From: Haploplasma modicum ATCC 29102
GTDB taxonomy: Bacteria > Bacillota_I > Bacilli_A > Acholeplasmatales > Acholeplasmataceae
NCBI RefSeq assembly: GCF_000687835.1
Contig: NZ_JHYB01000002.1
Span: forward strand, 476,050-540,049
Reading direction: 5' to 3'
Length of the DNA: 64,000 nucleotides
In this document: positions 17,416-26,175 of the stretch, piece after piece
How the letters are laid out: every line of letters starts with the position of its first letter
Numbering within the stretch: the stretch's first letter is position 1
Notes under the pieces: generated by a model
What the model saw: only the letters and a program-made list of their open reading frames with translations
Told to the model about the DNA's origin: nothing
Databases searched by the model: none
Program-made: the position numbers and the translations under genes

Positions 17416-18205
17416 CATATTTCACCTTTTTACTTGGTAGAGGAAAAAATATTGATGTTCTTTTTGCATATTCTTGATATAAAAGATTATCTTTATATCT
17501 CTTTTCAAGAAGTGGTACACCACTTACAAATAACAATAATAACGTAATTACTAATGGTCCAACCAAACTTAATAGTGTAATTAAATTATTTATATTAATT
17601 GCAGCAATACCAAGACCTATCCATAGCAAACTTTCTCCAAAATAATTAGGGTGTCTTGTATACTTAAATACTCCTTTAGTTAATATTTTCCCCTTGTTTA
17701 ATGGATTTTTTTTGAACTTTTTCAAACTAGAATCAGCAACCACTTCAAAAGTAAAACCAATAGCAAATAATAAAACCCCAAATATAAAAATTATATTTTC
17801 AAAAATGCCTAAATTACTTTTAACATATAGATTTGAAAAATATATCGGTGTCGCAACAACAAAACAAAGAGTTGCTTGAAGCATAAATACTTTAAAATAT
17901 GAATTGATTAAAACTTTATTTTTCCATTTTTTTCTCATGTTTTGATATCTGAAATCTTCTTCTTTATTCCAATTTCTAATAAACAAGTAGAAAGATAATC
18001 TAAGACTCCAGATTAAGACTAATAAATTAATAATCAACTGATATATGCTAAATTCTTTACTTAAAATAAATGAACTTACTGCAACAACTAAAAATCCTAG
18101 ACCCCAACCAATATCTACTAGCCCATTATTTTTTTTGAAAGTAGCTATTAAAAACCATATTGTAAAATAGACAATAAGACTTAAATAAATATATAAATAA
18201 CTCAT
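17396..18205 (-). CDS. DUF1295 / steroid-5-alpha-reductase-like membrane protein
   Basis: Membrane protein of 269 residues with six to seven helices. The C-terminal half has the family core [28 protein letters not shown], with the RHPNYFGE motif shared by isoprenylcysteine methyltransferase-like and steroid reductase-like proteins. It ends in [18 protein letters not shown]...[13 protein letters not shown], typical of DUF1295. Members are thought to act on lipids, with NADPH or AdoMet as cofactor, but the substrate is unknown. The start is the ATG at 18205. GGAGG lies six bases upstream inside the last codons of the DAK2-DegV gene, so a longer in-frame extension was rejected. It ends in TGA and overlaps the photolyase start. 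Confidence 0.88.
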   Translation of the reverse strand: MSYLYIYLSLIVYFTIWFLIATFKKNNGLVDIGWGLGFLVVAVSSFILSKEFSIYQLIINLLVLIWSLRLSFYLFIRNWNKEEDFRYQNMRKKWKNKVLINSYFKVFMLQATLCFVVATPIYFSNLYVKSNLGIFENIIFIFGVLLFAIGFTFEVVADSSLKKFKKNPLNKGKILTKGVFKYTRHPNYFGESLLWIGLGIAAININNLITLLSLVGPLVITLLLLFVSGVPLLEKRYKDNLLYQEYAKRTSIFFPLPSKKVKYDEQTKK

Positions 18206-18206
18206 G

Positions 18207-19985
18207 TTAATCCTCCATAATATATCCAACAGCAATAGATCCATCACCCGAGTTTAGTGCTACAACAGATGATATTCCCTCAATATATTCTTCTTCAAAA
18301 CCTAATAAATCAACTAATTTATTTTTTAAATATAAAACATTTTTCAAATTTCCCTCGTGAACTATTGCATATTTTAAGATTTTATGTTCATCGTGATCTT
18401 GTTTTATCATTTTAATAATATTTTTAAGATTCTTTTTCTCTCCTAAAGATTTACCTAAAACAACACCTTCTCCATTCTTATCAATCGAAACGATTGGCTT
18501 TAATCTAAGTATTTTTGCAATAAATCCTAAACTTTTTTTAATTCTTCCACCTTTAACCATATTATCCAATGATTTTAAGTGAACTAAAATTTTTATCTTG
18601 CTTTTTAATATATTTAACTTTTTTTCTATTAAATCAAGTTCTAAATTATCGGAAATTAAATTTGCCGCACTCTTAACTAAAAGCCCTTGTGCAACACTAT
18701 TTAAGTTTGAATTAATTACTTTAATTTCTAACTCTGGGAAATCTTTTTTTACTAGATTAAAAATGTTATTAGTCCCACTCATCTTACTTGAAACAGTAAT
18801 TACTATAAATTTTTTATAATACTCTTTTAAGTAATCAAATAAACTTCTAATTCTTAAAAGGCTAGGTGCAGCAGTTTTAGGAAACATTTTGTTGCTTTTG
18901 ATAACTGTAAATAAATATTTATTATTAATAGTTAACTTATCCAAATAAGTTACATTATCTAATTCTATTTCTACTGGAAGTACTTGGATTTGATTTATAT
19001 CTATAAATGATTTTGGTAAATCTGCAATTGAATCTGTAATCAAACAGATGTCATTTTTTCTTTGATATTTAAGTTCATGTTGATTTTTCATATCATCAAC
19101 TTTGGTTTCAACAATTGACGATTTTTCACTTAATATATTAATTAAAGTATCAGGATTATTAGTATGAATATGAAGTTTTATATATTTATCAGTAATTCCA
19201 ACTACTATAGAAGAACCAAGCGAACCCACACTTTTAATCAATTCATCTTTACTTAAACTTGTATTAATTAAAACTTCAGTACAATATCTATGTTCCAGAT
19301 CTTCGATATTTTCATCGTGGGATGATATATCATCGTACTTTTCGAATTGATTTATGTTATTTCCAATTACGTTATCATATAGAATACTACTTATAAAACC
19401 ATCAAGGAAAATAATAAATCCTAATGCTCCAGAATCTACAACATTATATTTTTTTAATATTTCTAATTCTTCTTTAGTATTTTCGAGTTCCATTTTTAAG
19501 ATATTGTATGAGGTAATAAGTTTTTCTTCTACACTATTATTTTTACTTTGTTCGATTTTTAAAAGATTAACCCACTTTCTCATTAACGTAATAATAGTTC
19601 CTTCTACTGGGTTTTCAAGTGAACTATAAGCAGTTAGAAAACCATTTTCCATTTGCTCAATTAATTTATCAAATGTTAAATATTCAAAATTAACATTTAT
19701 ACTTAGTCCATAAAAAAACTGTGAGAAAATAAGACCTGAGTTTCCTTTTGAACCAATAAGTGCAGCTTCACTTACTGAGATTAAAGTCTCTTTCAAGGTA
19801 TTTTCTATTTTAGATCGGTTTATTATTGATTTCATCAAAGAAGCTAGATTACTGCCAGTATCAGCATCTTTAACAGGAAAAACATTAATTTTATCAAGAT
19901 AATTTTTTGCATTTAAAACTAAATTAGCACCATTAACGAAAGCTTTATGAATTTCTTCTTTGTCAATTAAAATTTCTCTAGTCAA
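18207..19985 (-). CDS. DAK2-DegV fusion protein (FakA + FakB-like)
   Basis: A 592-residue fusion of two parts that are separate proteins in the staphylococcal fatty-acid kinase. Residues about 8-205 form a DAK2/DhaL kinase domain with [13 protein letters not shown] (34-46, the Mg/ATP Asp cluster) and [14 protein letters not shown]. Residues about 230-305 match the middle FakA region ([21 protein letters not shown]). Residues about 310-592 form a DegV fatty-acid-binding domain ([48 protein letters not shown]). In one chain it could bind a fatty acid and phosphorylate it for phospholipid synthesis, which is inference from FakA/FakB. The start is TTG at 19985 with GGGGG eight bases upstream; it overlaps the TGA of the DUF2177 gene. 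Confidence 0.88.
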   Translation of the reverse strand: MTREILIDKEEIHKAFVNGANLVLNAKNYLDKINVFPVKDADTGSNLASLMKSIINRSKIENTLKETLISVSEAALIGSKGNSGLIFSQFFYGLSINVNFEYLTFDKLIEQMENGFLTAYSSLENPVEGTIITLMRKWVNLLKIEQSKNNSVEEKLITSYNILKMELENTKEELEILKKYNVVDSGALGFIIFLDGFISSILYDNVIGNNINQFEKYDDISSHDENIEDLEHRYCTEVLINTSLSKDELIKSVGSLGSSIVVGITDKYIKLHIHTNNPDTLINILSEKSSIVETKVDDMKNQHELKYQRKNDICLITDSIADLPKSFIDINQIQVLPVEIELDNVTYLDKLTINNKYLFTVIKSNKMFPKTAAPSLLRIRSLFDYLKEYYKKFIVITVSSKMSGTNNIFNLVKKDFPELEIKVINSNLNSVAQGLLVKSAANLISDNLELDLIEKKLNILKSKIKILVHLKSLDNMVKGGRIKKSLGFIAKILRLKPIVSIDKNGEGVVLGKSLGEKKNLKNIIKMIKQDHDEHKILKYAIVHEGNLKNVLYLKNKLVDLLGFEEEYIEGISSVVALNSGDGSIAVGYIMED

Positions 19986-20383
19986 TTAAATATCCCCCTA
20001 TATATCAAATAAGTTAAAATTGCTGTTATATTAGCAATTATTACACCATAACTTAAATCAACTAATACAACATTTATTTTGAAACCTTTTAAAGTTGAAA
20101 AATTAGTTAAGTCATATGTTGCATAAGTCACTAAGCCAAAAAGGCTTGCTTTTAAAATTAATTTAACTAAATTTTCGTCTATGTTTGGCATTATAACAAA
20201 AATTACTAATGAAACAATAAAAATTAAATAAAATATTATTGCTGAAAGATAATTAATCTTTTCCTTCATTAGAAATCCAATTTGGTTTTTATAAAAGTTT
20301 TTTGCAACAAAAACTAACCAAATAATGTCAAATACCAAAAAAACAGTTAATGCGATTATGAATAATTTTAAAAATAACAACAT
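19982..20383 (-). CDS. DUF2177 family membrane protein
   Basis: Small membrane protein of 133 residues with four helices. The stretches DIIWLVFVAKNFYKNQIGFLM, ASLFGLVTYATYDLTNFSTLK and VVLVDLSYGVIIANITAIL are characteristic of DUF2177 (PF09945), whose function is not known. I chose the ATG at 20383 because GAGGTG lies six bases upstream. A GTG three codons earlier is itself part of that ribosome site. The stop TGA overlaps the TTG start of the DAK2-DegV gene, and these genes plus DUF1295 and the photolyase form one tightly packed minus-strand run. Confidence 0.85.
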   Translation of the reverse strand: MLLFLKLFIIALTVFLVFDIIWLVFVAKNFYKNQIGFLMKEKINYLSAIIFYLIFIVSLVIFVIMPNIDENLVKLILKASLFGLVTYATYDLTNFSTLKGFKINVVLVDLSYGVIIANITAILTYLIYRGIFN

Positions 20384-20492
20384 AAGAAACACCTCTTTCT
20401 ATTAAATTTATTTTACTATTTATAAATATTTTTTATATTAACAATTAATCTTAATTTGAAAATACCTTTATTCATAAAATTTAGTTAAAAAT

Positions 20493-20535
20493 AAAAGACT
20501 TTTTAAAACATATTTTAGATATTAAAAAGTCTTTT
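20493..20535 (-). terminator. Intrinsic terminator of the GNAT gene
   Basis: Perfect 14-base-pair stem AAAAGACTTTTTAA with its complement, a 15-base loop, and a T-run on the minus strand. It begins 16 bases after the acetyltransferase stop. Confidence 0.8.
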
Positions 20536-20550
20536 CATTCAATTATTTTT

Positions 20551-20958
20551 TTAAATTTTTTTCATCATAAAGTATTCGTATTTTTCATCAGATAACTCAT
20601 AAGAGGCAATAATACTATAGCCTAGTTGAAGATAAAAATCTCTACCTTGCCAACTAAATGTATCTAATCGAATTACATTTACTCCTTCAAATTTAGCGCG
20701 TTCTTCCATATAGCTTATTAAAGCTTTACCAAACCCGTGCTTTCTATATTTTTCTGATACAAATAATGTTTCAATATACATTACTTTGTATGCTTCTAAT
20801 TTAGCGGTTATTCCAGCTACTAAATTATTTTCCTCGTCATAGTAACCATAGCTAATTTTTTTGTTAAAATCCACATTAGTTTCTAAGACATCAAAAGTGT
20901 GCAATCCGGACTCTAGCGTCCTCTGGTCTTCGTCATTCATTTCTCGCATGACTAACAT
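20551..20958 (-). CDS. GNAT family N-acetyltransferase
   Basis: A single GNAT domain of 135 residues that would transfer an acetyl group from acetyl-CoA to an unidentified amine. The acetyl-CoA-binding motif A is clear: IETLFVSEKYRKHGFGKALISYMEE, with the basic-x-x-Gly-x-Gly loop as RKHGFG. VIRLDTFSWQGRDFYLQLGYSIIASY is motif B and the family's usual Tyr-bearing FYxxxGY. The compact form resembles small GNATs annotated as phosphinothricin- or antibiotic-type acetyltransferases, but the substrate cannot be read. It stands alone between a consensus promoter and a terminator. Its 5' leader starts with a hairpin. Confidence 0.88.
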   Translation of the reverse strand: MLVMREMNDEDQRTLESGLHTFDVLETNVDFNKKISYGYYDEENNLVAGITAKLEAYKVMYIETLFVSEKYRKHGFGKALISYMEERAKFEGVNVIRLDTFSWQGRDFYLQLGYSIIASYELSDEKYEYFMMKKI

Positions 20959-20974
20959 TTAATATTTCTTCTTT

Positions 20975-20995
20975 CTAGATGTTAATATCATCTAG
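20975..20995. repeat. Inverted repeat at the GNAT transcription start
   Basis: CTAGATG (20975-20981) and CATCTAG (20989-20995) flank seven bases. The repeat falls at the predicted first nucleotides of the GNAT mRNA, so it could be an operator over the start site or a 5' mRNA-stabilising hairpin. Confidence 0.55.
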
Positions 20996-20999
20996 CCTT

Positions 21000-21028
21000 A
21001 TTATATGCTTTAATTTTTGTTTTGTAAA
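21000..21028 (-). promoter_or_regulatory. Promoter of the GNAT gene
   Basis: On the minus strand the -35 is TTTACA (21028-21023), the spacing is 17 bases, and the -10 is TATAAT (21005-21000). Confidence 0.75.
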
Positions 21029-21039
21029 GTGGTTTAATT

Positions 21040-21954
21040 TTATAATGATATATCAATTTTTTCTAATTTTTCTAAGATGTTTTTAGCATCTTTTTTATAC
21101 CAAAATGGATACTTGTCGCTTATTAGTGTTTCTTTAATTTTTTCGTTAAAACTAGTATTTTTTTGTTTTAAAAGAATCGTTAAAGCATTTCTTAAAAGGA
21201 GCGTTTTACCACGCCATGTATAGGCGTGTTTGCCGTATTTAGCTAAAAACTCTTTATTGGTTAAATCAAATAAATCATTAATTAAAACATATGCTGTTGG
21301 TTTGGCTAAGAAGGCTTCAGTTCTTGTTACATTAATACCTTTATTTTTAGGACAAACTCGCTGACAAATATCACAGCCTAAAAGTAGGGTATTTTTTGAG
21401 ATTTCATAATCCGTCAAACTTCTTTTTTGTTGGTTATAACTACTAATACATTTACTTGAATCAAAGCCCTCAAATAAAGCATTAACTGGGCATGCTTTAA
21501 TACATATAGTACATGATCCACATGAATCGGTATTTTCTTTTCTAACTTCTTTATAATGATTTTTAGTTAAGACTAAACCAATAAAAAAATAACTACCAAA
21601 CTCTTTATGAATCATTAAATTGTTTTTGGCATGATAGGCCATACCTGTCATTTCAAGACATTTTTGTTCAATAATTGAGTGATTATCAGATAGTGCCAAA
21701 TACTCTTCATCGATATCTTTTAAAGTCTCTTTCATTAGTTCTTTTATTACATCATGATAATCATAGCCATAAGTATACATTGATGCTGTTAGGCTATCTT
21801 TTTCATGTTTTAAATAAACATTGGGATAAGCAAGACCAACAACAAAGATTGACTTATAATCATCTAATAGTTCATCTTTTCTATATGTTTCATATCTTTT
21901 AACATCAATTACGCCAACAAAGTCAAATGCCTCTTTTAATTTTTCATAAATCAT
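21040..21954 (-). CDS. Epoxyqueuosine reductase-like iron-sulfur protein (QueG type)
   Basis: QueG removes the epoxide oxygen of epoxyqueuosine in tRNA using cobalamin and two [4Fe-4S] clusters. Here 304 residues contain an N-terminal DUF1730-like part (FVVGLAYPNVYL, YTYGYDYHDVIKELM) and KNNLMIHKEFGSYFFIGLVLT. The cysteine sets are C145-x2-C148-x2-C151-x3-C155 with C169, and C194-x2-C197-x3-C201 (GCDICQRVCPKN). The C-terminal helical segment begins WRGKTLLLRNALTIL, as in QueG. It is about 50-70 residues shorter than typical QueG, so some other use is possible. No queuosine genes are nearby. The ATG at 21954 has GGAG upstream and overlaps the VanZ stop. Confidence 0.82.
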   Translation of the reverse strand: MIYEKLKEAFDFVGVIDVKRYETYRKDELLDDYKSIFVVGLAYPNVYLKHEKDSLTASMYTYGYDYHDVIKELMKETLKDIDEEYLALSDNHSIIEQKCLEMTGMAYHAKNNLMIHKEFGSYFFIGLVLTKNHYKEVRKENTDSCGSCTICIKACPVNALFEGFDSSKCISSYNQQKRSLTDYEISKNTLLLGCDICQRVCPKNKGINVTRTEAFLAKPTAYVLINDLFDLTNKEFLAKYGKHAYTWRGKTLLLRNALTILLKQKNTSFNEKIKETLISDKYPFWYKKDAKNILEKLEKIDISL

Positions 21955-22399
21955 CTAAATGCTCCTTTCTTTTAAAGCTTAAAAATAAGATTAAAGTTAT
22001 TGTAAATACACCAGTAAAATCAATAGTCGAGTCAAATAGACTTGCTCCTCTACCATCTACAAAAAGCTGAATGCCTTCATCTAGTAGGGCTGTAATTGCT
22101 CCATGAATTAAGGTTAAAATAAAAGTTTTATTTAGTTTAAAATAGTTTTTATAGATAAAAAACCAAATAAATCCTAAAATAAAAAACTCGGTAAAATGAG
22201 CAAGCTTTCTTACTATTAAATGTAGGAGATCTAAGTCTATATTTATATTAATTGTTCTCAGTATATTATTTATTATATTAACAATTTTTAAGCTAAAACC
22301 CCCTGATGTGTTATCAGAAAGCATTGACTGTGAAAAAATAAATAAATTAAAGCTAAGTCCAATTATTAAAATTATTATTTTAAAGATTTTATTTTTCAT
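21944..22399 (-). CDS. VanZ-like family membrane protein
   Basis: Membrane protein of 151 residues with four helices. RKLAHFTEFFILGFIWFFI and LLDEGIQLFVDGRGASLFDSTIDFTGV are the two VanZ-like (PF04892) motifs. Enterococcal VanZ gives low-level teicoplanin resistance by an unclear route. Most relatives, like this one, stand far from any resistance operon, so no resistance is implied. An earlier in-frame ATG overlaps the carbonic anhydrase gene; I prefer the ATG at 22399, which has GAGG six to seven bases upstream. It ends in TGA, with the QueG-like start inside its last codons. Confidence 0.85.
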   Translation of the reverse strand: MKNKIFKIIILIIGLSFNLFIFSQSMLSDNTSGGFSLKIVNIINNILRTININIDLDLLHLIVRKLAHFTEFFILGFIWFFIYKNYFKLNKTFILTLIHGAITALLDEGIQLFVDGRGASLFDSTIDFTGVFTITLILFLSFKRKEHLDDL

Positions 22400-22406
22400 G
22401 AATACC

Positions 22407-22964
22407 TCACAAGTCATCATAGACTAATTCTAATTTGCCATTAGTAGGATCAATAATTAATCCGTAAACTTTAATATCCCTTGGAATTAAAGGATGATTC
22501 TTAATTGACTTAACTGTACTAACTACACTTTCATTTACAGAATTGAATCCTTTAAGCCATTTTTCTAAATCAAAGCCACTATCAATTATCTTTTTTACTT
22601 CGTTTTTGTCTATTCCTTTACTATATCCTTTTTCTAATGTTTTACTACTATCTAAATTGCTCATCCCACAATCATGATGAGCAATAATATATACTTCATC
22701 TATATCAAATTCATAAATTGCAATTACAATACTTCTAATTGTATTACCAAAGGGATGAATTACTGAAGCTCCGGCATTTTTAATAAACTTAGCATCACCA
22801 TCTTTAATATTTAAAGCCTTAGGAAGTAATTCTGTTAATCTTGTATCCATACAAGAAACAATTACAATCTTCTTATTATCTTTTCTAATCTTAGTGTATT
22901 TTAAATACTCTTTATTTAAGACAAACTCTTCATTAAAGTTCATTATTTCATCTAGTCTTCTCAT
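22407..22964 (-). CDS. Beta-class carbonic anhydrase
   Basis: Cytoplasmic zinc enzyme that interconverts CO2 and bicarbonate, supplying carboxylases. The 185 residues contain the beta-class zinc and catalytic set: Cys38-x-Asp40-x-Arg42 (SCMDTR) and His96-x2-Cys99 (AHHDCGM). FIKNAGASVIHPFGNTIRSI between them forms the usual NAGG-like turn. The short length and the CMDTR variant fit the compact Firmicute/mycobacterial subgroup. AAGGAG precedes the ATG at 22964. It leads the run with VanZ and QueG-like genes and ends in TGA. Confidence 0.93.
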   Translation of the reverse strand: MRRLDEIMNFNEEFVLNKEYLKYTKIRKDNKKIVIVSCMDTRLTELLPKALNIKDGDAKFIKNAGASVIHPFGNTIRSIVIAIYEFDIDEVYIIAHHDCGMSNLDSSKTLEKGYSKGIDKNEVKKIIDSGFDLEKWLKGFNSVNESVVSTVKSIKNHPLIPRDIKVYGLIIDPTNGKLELVYDDL

Positions 22965-23004
22965 GTGTTCTCCTTAAAAATTTAAAACAATTATATCATA
23001 TCTG

Positions 23005-23673
23005 TTATTTTAGATAATCAGATATTATTTCGTTAATTATTAAAGGTTTTTTTGTAATAGCAAAGTGATCAAAATCAGATTTTAAAACAAGTTTTGAATT
23101 TTTAATATTTTCACTAATTTTTTTTGTATGACTTTTCTTAATTTCTTCTTTTTCTCCAGCAATAATTAAAAAGTTATTATCTATCTTAGATAAATCACTA
23201 TATTTAAGTTTAGGATTACTTCCCATTAGATAATACAAATAATACTTTTTTCGGTTAAAGAAAAAATAAAAGTATTCTTTAATCTTTATAGCCAATAAAA
23301 CACTTAACTTAAAACCAAAAGGATTAATATTACCGCTTATAGCAACCCCTTTATCGATTAAATTACCATGCTTTAGAGCTAGGTGGTATAAAATGTTAGC
23401 ACCGTCTGAAAAGCCGATAAAACTGGCCTTTTTGATATTTAATTTAGCTAATATATTTGAAACATCACTTGCAAGTTCAAAAAAATTATACTTTGCATAA
23501 GAGTTATTACTCATCCCGTGCATAACTGTATCAATTAAGATTAATTGATACTTATCTTTAAAATAATCAATTTGATTAATAAATATATTAGAATCTTCCC
23601 CATTACCATGAAGAAACACTAATGGCTTACCCTCACCAATTATTTTATATCTGACTTGTCTTTTATTTTTCAT
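23005..23673 (-). CDS. Alpha/beta hydrolase
   Basis: Hydrolase-fold protein of 222 residues with the full catalytic layout. The oxyanion segment is VFLHGNGEDSNIF, the nucleophile elbow is GFSDGANIL (Ser in G-x-S-x-G form), and the acid strand is NFLIIAGEKEEIKKSHT. A C-terminal FDHFAITKKP holds the His. The type resembles small esterases or MenH/YbfF-like enzymes; the substrate is unknown. I chose the ATG at 23673 because AGGAAAGAG lies upstream in the end of the previous gene, while a longer extension would overlap that gene. It begins four bases after the FlaR-like P-loop gene and is cotranscribed with it. Confidence 0.85.
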   Translation of the reverse strand: MKNKRQVRYKIIGEGKPLVFLHGNGEDSNIFINQIDYFKDKYQLILIDTVMHGMSNNSYAKYNFFELASDVSNILAKLNIKKASFIGFSDGANILYHLALKHGNLIDKGVAISGNINPFGFKLSVLLAIKIKEYFYFFFNRKKYYLYYLMGSNPKLKYSDLSKIDNNFLIIAGEKEEIKKSHTKKISENIKNSKLVLKSDFDHFAITKKPLIINEIISDYLK

Positions 23674-23677
23674 TTTT

Positions 23678-24211
23678 TTATGCTCTTTCCTTAAAATCAA
23701 AAATACCAATTTCTTTTAAATAGTTATTTACCTTTTTTCTATTTTTAAAAGTAATAACCTTTTTAGTTCCATACTTATTTTTTAACTCTTTATAAAATTT
23801 TCTTCGTTTAGAACTTCTACTTTTAAATAAAACCCAGTAAATAAATGATAAGTCTAATTTTTCCAAATTTCCCTCAGTCATACTATTTCTTGTTTTATTA
23901 TTATATTTAATTCTTCTTCTAATTAGCCCATATAAACATTTAAATCTATTAAAATTAAAGATAAATATTTTATCTGAATAAACAAATCTATCTATTACTA
24001 AATTACTATAATTTCCATCAATAATAAATGATTCTTTGTTATAGACAATATCTTCTAACATCAAAACTTTTAAGTTGTGATCTCTCAACTTCCAATTTGG
24101 TAAGAAATTAAGTTTATCTAAATAGGTTTCTTCTATTTGATAATGTTTTGCTAATTTATAGGTGAAACTGCTTTTGCCACTTCCACTATAACCAACTACA
24201 CAAATTTTCAA
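23678..24211 (-). CDS. P-loop kinase-like protein (FlaR/topology-modulation family)
   Basis: Small nucleotide-binding protein of 177 residues. It opens with CVVGYSGSGKSSFTYKLAK, a Walker A (GYSGSGKS) of the adenylate-kinase-like type. The stretch LDKLNFLPNW and ESFIIDGNYSNLVIDR are typical of the proteins annotated as DNA topology modulation protein FlaR. RRRIKY and the basic tail suggest a lid region. The physiological substrate is not known. The start codon is TTG at 24211 with GAGGTG eight bases before it. It heads a two-gene run with the hydrolase and is divergent from uppP. Confidence 0.82.
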   Translation of the reverse strand: MKICVVGYSGSGKSSFTYKLAKHYQIEETYLDKLNFLPNWKLRDHNLKVLMLEDIVYNKESFIIDGNYSNLVIDRFVYSDKIFIFNFNRFKCLYGLIRRRIKYNNKTRNSMTEGNLEKLDLSFIYWVLFKSRSSKRRKFYKELKNKYGTKKVITFKNRKKVNNYLKEIGIFDFKERA

Positions 24212-24276
24212 AATGACAACACCTCATTTTCTTACTTTAATTATATTTTTAATGCTTAAAATATTCAACTGTTATT

Positions 24277-24305
24277 TGAATAATACCCAATTATATAGTA
24301 TACTA
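24277..24305 (+). promoter_or_regulatory. Promoter of uppP
   Basis: The -35 is TTGAAT (24277-24282), the spacing is 17 bases, and the -10 is TATACT (24300-24305). AAAGGAG follows just before the ATG at 24332. Confidence 0.75.
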
Positions 24306-24331
24306 TTAATTAGTAAAAAAGGAGTTTTTTT

Positions 24332-25147
24332 ATGTTGGAAATAATAAAATATATTATCTTAGGGATAATTCAAGGAATAACTGAAGTTTTTCCAGTCTCA
24401 AGTAGTGGACATTTAATAATTTTTAGTAATGTATTAGGTCTAGATTTAACCAATCTAACAATATTCTTAATGATTACTAATCTTGGATCATTTATTGCTT
24501 TACTATTTTTCTTTAGAAAAGATATTAAGGAATTAATTACTAAGTTTTTGGTTTTTCTCTTTAAAAAAGAAAAAAGAGAAGATTTAGAAATAAAAGAGGG
24601 TTTTAATTATAGTATTAAATTAGTAATATCGGTAATACCAGTTGGTATACTTGGACTACTATTAGAAAAACATATTAAAAGTAATATGTTAGTTGTAGGA
24701 CTTGCCTTACTAGTTACTGGAACATTGTTACTTATTATGTTTTTACTTAGAAATAGAGAAGTCAAAAATGAAATTACCTATCAAAATGCCTTTGTAATTA
24801 GTATCTTTCAAGCAGCAGCAATTATTCCAGGTATCTCTAGAAGTGGAATAACAACAGTTGGTGGACTTAGTCAAAAAATAAATATTAAAGACGTTTTAAA
24901 GTTTTCATTTTTAAGTTATATAGTAATATCAGTACCAGTCTCAGTTAAAGGGATTATAGATTTAGCAGGTGTTAAAGAAAGTATTAATCTTTTAGGTTAT
25001 ATACTAGCATTCATCTTTAGCTTTATTGCGACATTTATTACTGTTAAAATACTATTTAAGTTTGTTAAACCTAAAAACTTAATTTGGTTTTCTATTTACT
25101 GTTTCTTAGTTGGAACTTTCTCAGTTTTATGGTTTATTTTTAATTAA
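24332..25147 (+). CDS. uppP: Undecaprenyl-diphosphatase
   Basis: Membrane phosphatase that converts undecaprenyl diphosphate to the monophosphate, recycling the lipid carrier for wall or exopolysaccharide synthesis. The 271 residues and eight helices match BacA/UppP. The catalytic motifs are present: GIIQGITEVFPVSSSGHL (Glu and Ser-rich active site) and AAAIIPGISRSGITTVGGL (Arg). The gene lies next to no peptidoglycan gene in this window; the polysaccharide cluster 1 kb away uses a polyprenyl-phosphate carrier, so this enzyme could serve it. It has its own promoter and terminator. Confidence 0.95.
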   Translation: MLEIIKYIILGIIQGITEVFPVSSSGHLIIFSNVLGLDLTNLTIFLMITNLGSFIALLFFFRKDIKELITKFLVFLFKKEKREDLEIKEGFNYSIKLVISVIPVGILGLLLEKHIKSNMLVVGLALLVTGTLLLIMFLLRNREVKNEITYQNAFVISIFQAAAIIPGISRSGITTVGGLSQKINIKDVLKFSFLSYIVISVPVSVKGIIDLAGVKESINLLGYILAFIFSFIATFITVKILFKFVKPKNLIWFSIYCFLVGTFSVLWFIFN

Positions 25148-25184
25148 GATGATAGAAATGATTGTTTTTCTAACATCTTTTTTT
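25146..25184 (+). terminator. Intrinsic terminator of uppP
   Basis: AAGATGATAGAAA (25146-25158) pairs with TTTCTAACATCTT (25167-25179) with a single A-A mismatch, followed by a T-run. A second short hairpin (TGTCTA/TAGACA) lies just downstream. Confidence 0.75.
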
Positions 25185-25220
25185 ATTGTCTATTTAGACA
25201 TCTTATTTTTATTTTTACTA

Positions 25221-25229
25221 TGATATAAT
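25221..25229 (+). promoter_or_regulatory. Extended -10 promoter of the 25263 gene
   Basis: TGATATAAT (TATAAT at 25224-25229) precedes a seven-G ribosome site and the ATG at 25263. Confidence 0.55.
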
Positions 25230-25262
25230 AAAGATAATCAAATCAAGGGGGGGATTATTAAT

Positions 25263-26111
25263 ATGAAAAAAAGAAAACATTCATTAACTTTTATTGTTTT
25301 ACTTTCTTCTTTAGTCGTTGTAATTATTATTACTTCACTACTTATTTTTGTTAAAAGGGATAAATTCAACGATGCTTTTTTTAATATTTTATATGAGATA
25401 AATAAGGCTTTAATTCTAACCACAATTTTTGGTACAATTACTAAACTTATTTCAGATGAAATATTTAAAGTGAAAACTAATGATACTAAAATGCGTCAAC
25501 TTGGTATCCATTCTATCGGTGAGGGAAAATTAGATAAAAAGCAAACAAGAATAATGTTTGGTGGCAAAGGATATGAATACCCAAGTGAACTAAAATTTTG
25601 TTTTATATCTGGAGTAGTTTTTATTAAGGTATTTACTAAAAATATTATTGAGGCGATTAAAAATGGTTGTCATGTGAAAATATTGATTGCCGATCCAATC
25701 AAGTCACACGATTATTTAGCACGAGCAAACACGGTAAATAATCAAAATGGAGAATATGGTTCATACATAAATCAATGTCATACTACCATTCAAATGGTTG
25801 AGGAGATAAAAAATTATATTAAAGAACATGATCTTACTGGATCAATTGAAGTTAGACATTATATAGATGAGTATCGTTATAATTTTAGAATTGCCAAATT
25901 CTATCATAATTTAAATGACGAAGTAATTAAAGCTTGGATCAATTTTCAACCTATTAATAAAAATGCCATAGATCAATCCTTAACTGTAATAGGAAATTAT
26001 GATGAGGAGTATTTAAAAGACACTAACTCAAGAGTCTCAAGAGAAAGTAATAATATCGTACTGTCATTAGATGAATCATTTGATATGCTTTGGGATATAT
26101 ATAAAAAATAA
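25263..26111 (+). CDS. Membrane protein with a DUF5919/PLD-like cytoplasmic domain
   Basis: The 282 residues have two N-terminal transmembrane segments (about 9-31 and 40-60) and then a soluble domain. The stretch FISGVVFIKVFTKNIIEAIKNGCHVKILIADPIKS (about residues 117-150) resembles the core of DUF5919 and PLD-like domains, where a basic loop, a strand and an Asp-Pro end are conserved. No HxK motif is present, so a phospholipase D reaction cannot be claimed. A conserved-looking RHYIDEYRYNFRIAKFYHN follows. Relatives of this fold occur as sensors or effectors in defence and signalling proteins. The domain call is from pattern only. Its own promoter and a strong terminator make it a single-gene unit. 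Confidence 0.65.
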   Translation: MKKRKHSLTFIVLLSSLVVVIIITSLLIFVKRDKFNDAFFNILYEINKALILTTIFGTITKLISDEIFKVKTNDTKMRQLGIHSIGEGKLDKKQTRIMFGGKGYEYPSELKFCFISGVVFIKVFTKNIIEAIKNGCHVKILIADPIKSHDYLARANTVNNQNGEYGSYINQCHTTIQMVEEIKNYIKEHDLTGSIEVRHYIDEYRYNFRIAKFYHNLNDEVIKAWINFQPINKNAIDQSLTVIGNYDEEYLKDTNSRVSRESNNIVLSLDESFDMLWDIYKK

Positions 26112-26160
26112 AAAAGTACCGTTCATACACCAAATAAATTCTTGGTGTTAGGTACTTTTT
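26111..26160. terminator. Bidirectional terminator
   Basis: AAAAAGTACC (26111-26120) pairs with GGTACTTTTT (26151-26160). An inner stem, ACACCAA/TTGGTGT, extends the hairpin. It separates the convergent 25263 and 26176 genes and probably ends the polysaccharide cluster transcript. Confidence 0.85.
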
Positions 26161-26175
26161 TATTTTAAATTAATA

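Noticed and set aside
21944..22399. Glycopeptide resistance locus
   Set aside because: Only a VanZ-like fold is present. No vanA/H/X/R/S gene is nearby, and the neighbours are a carbonic anhydrase and a QueG-like protein.
25263..26111. Phospholipase D enzyme
   Set aside because: No H-x-K-x4-D motif is present, unlike in the real cardiolipin synthase of this window.
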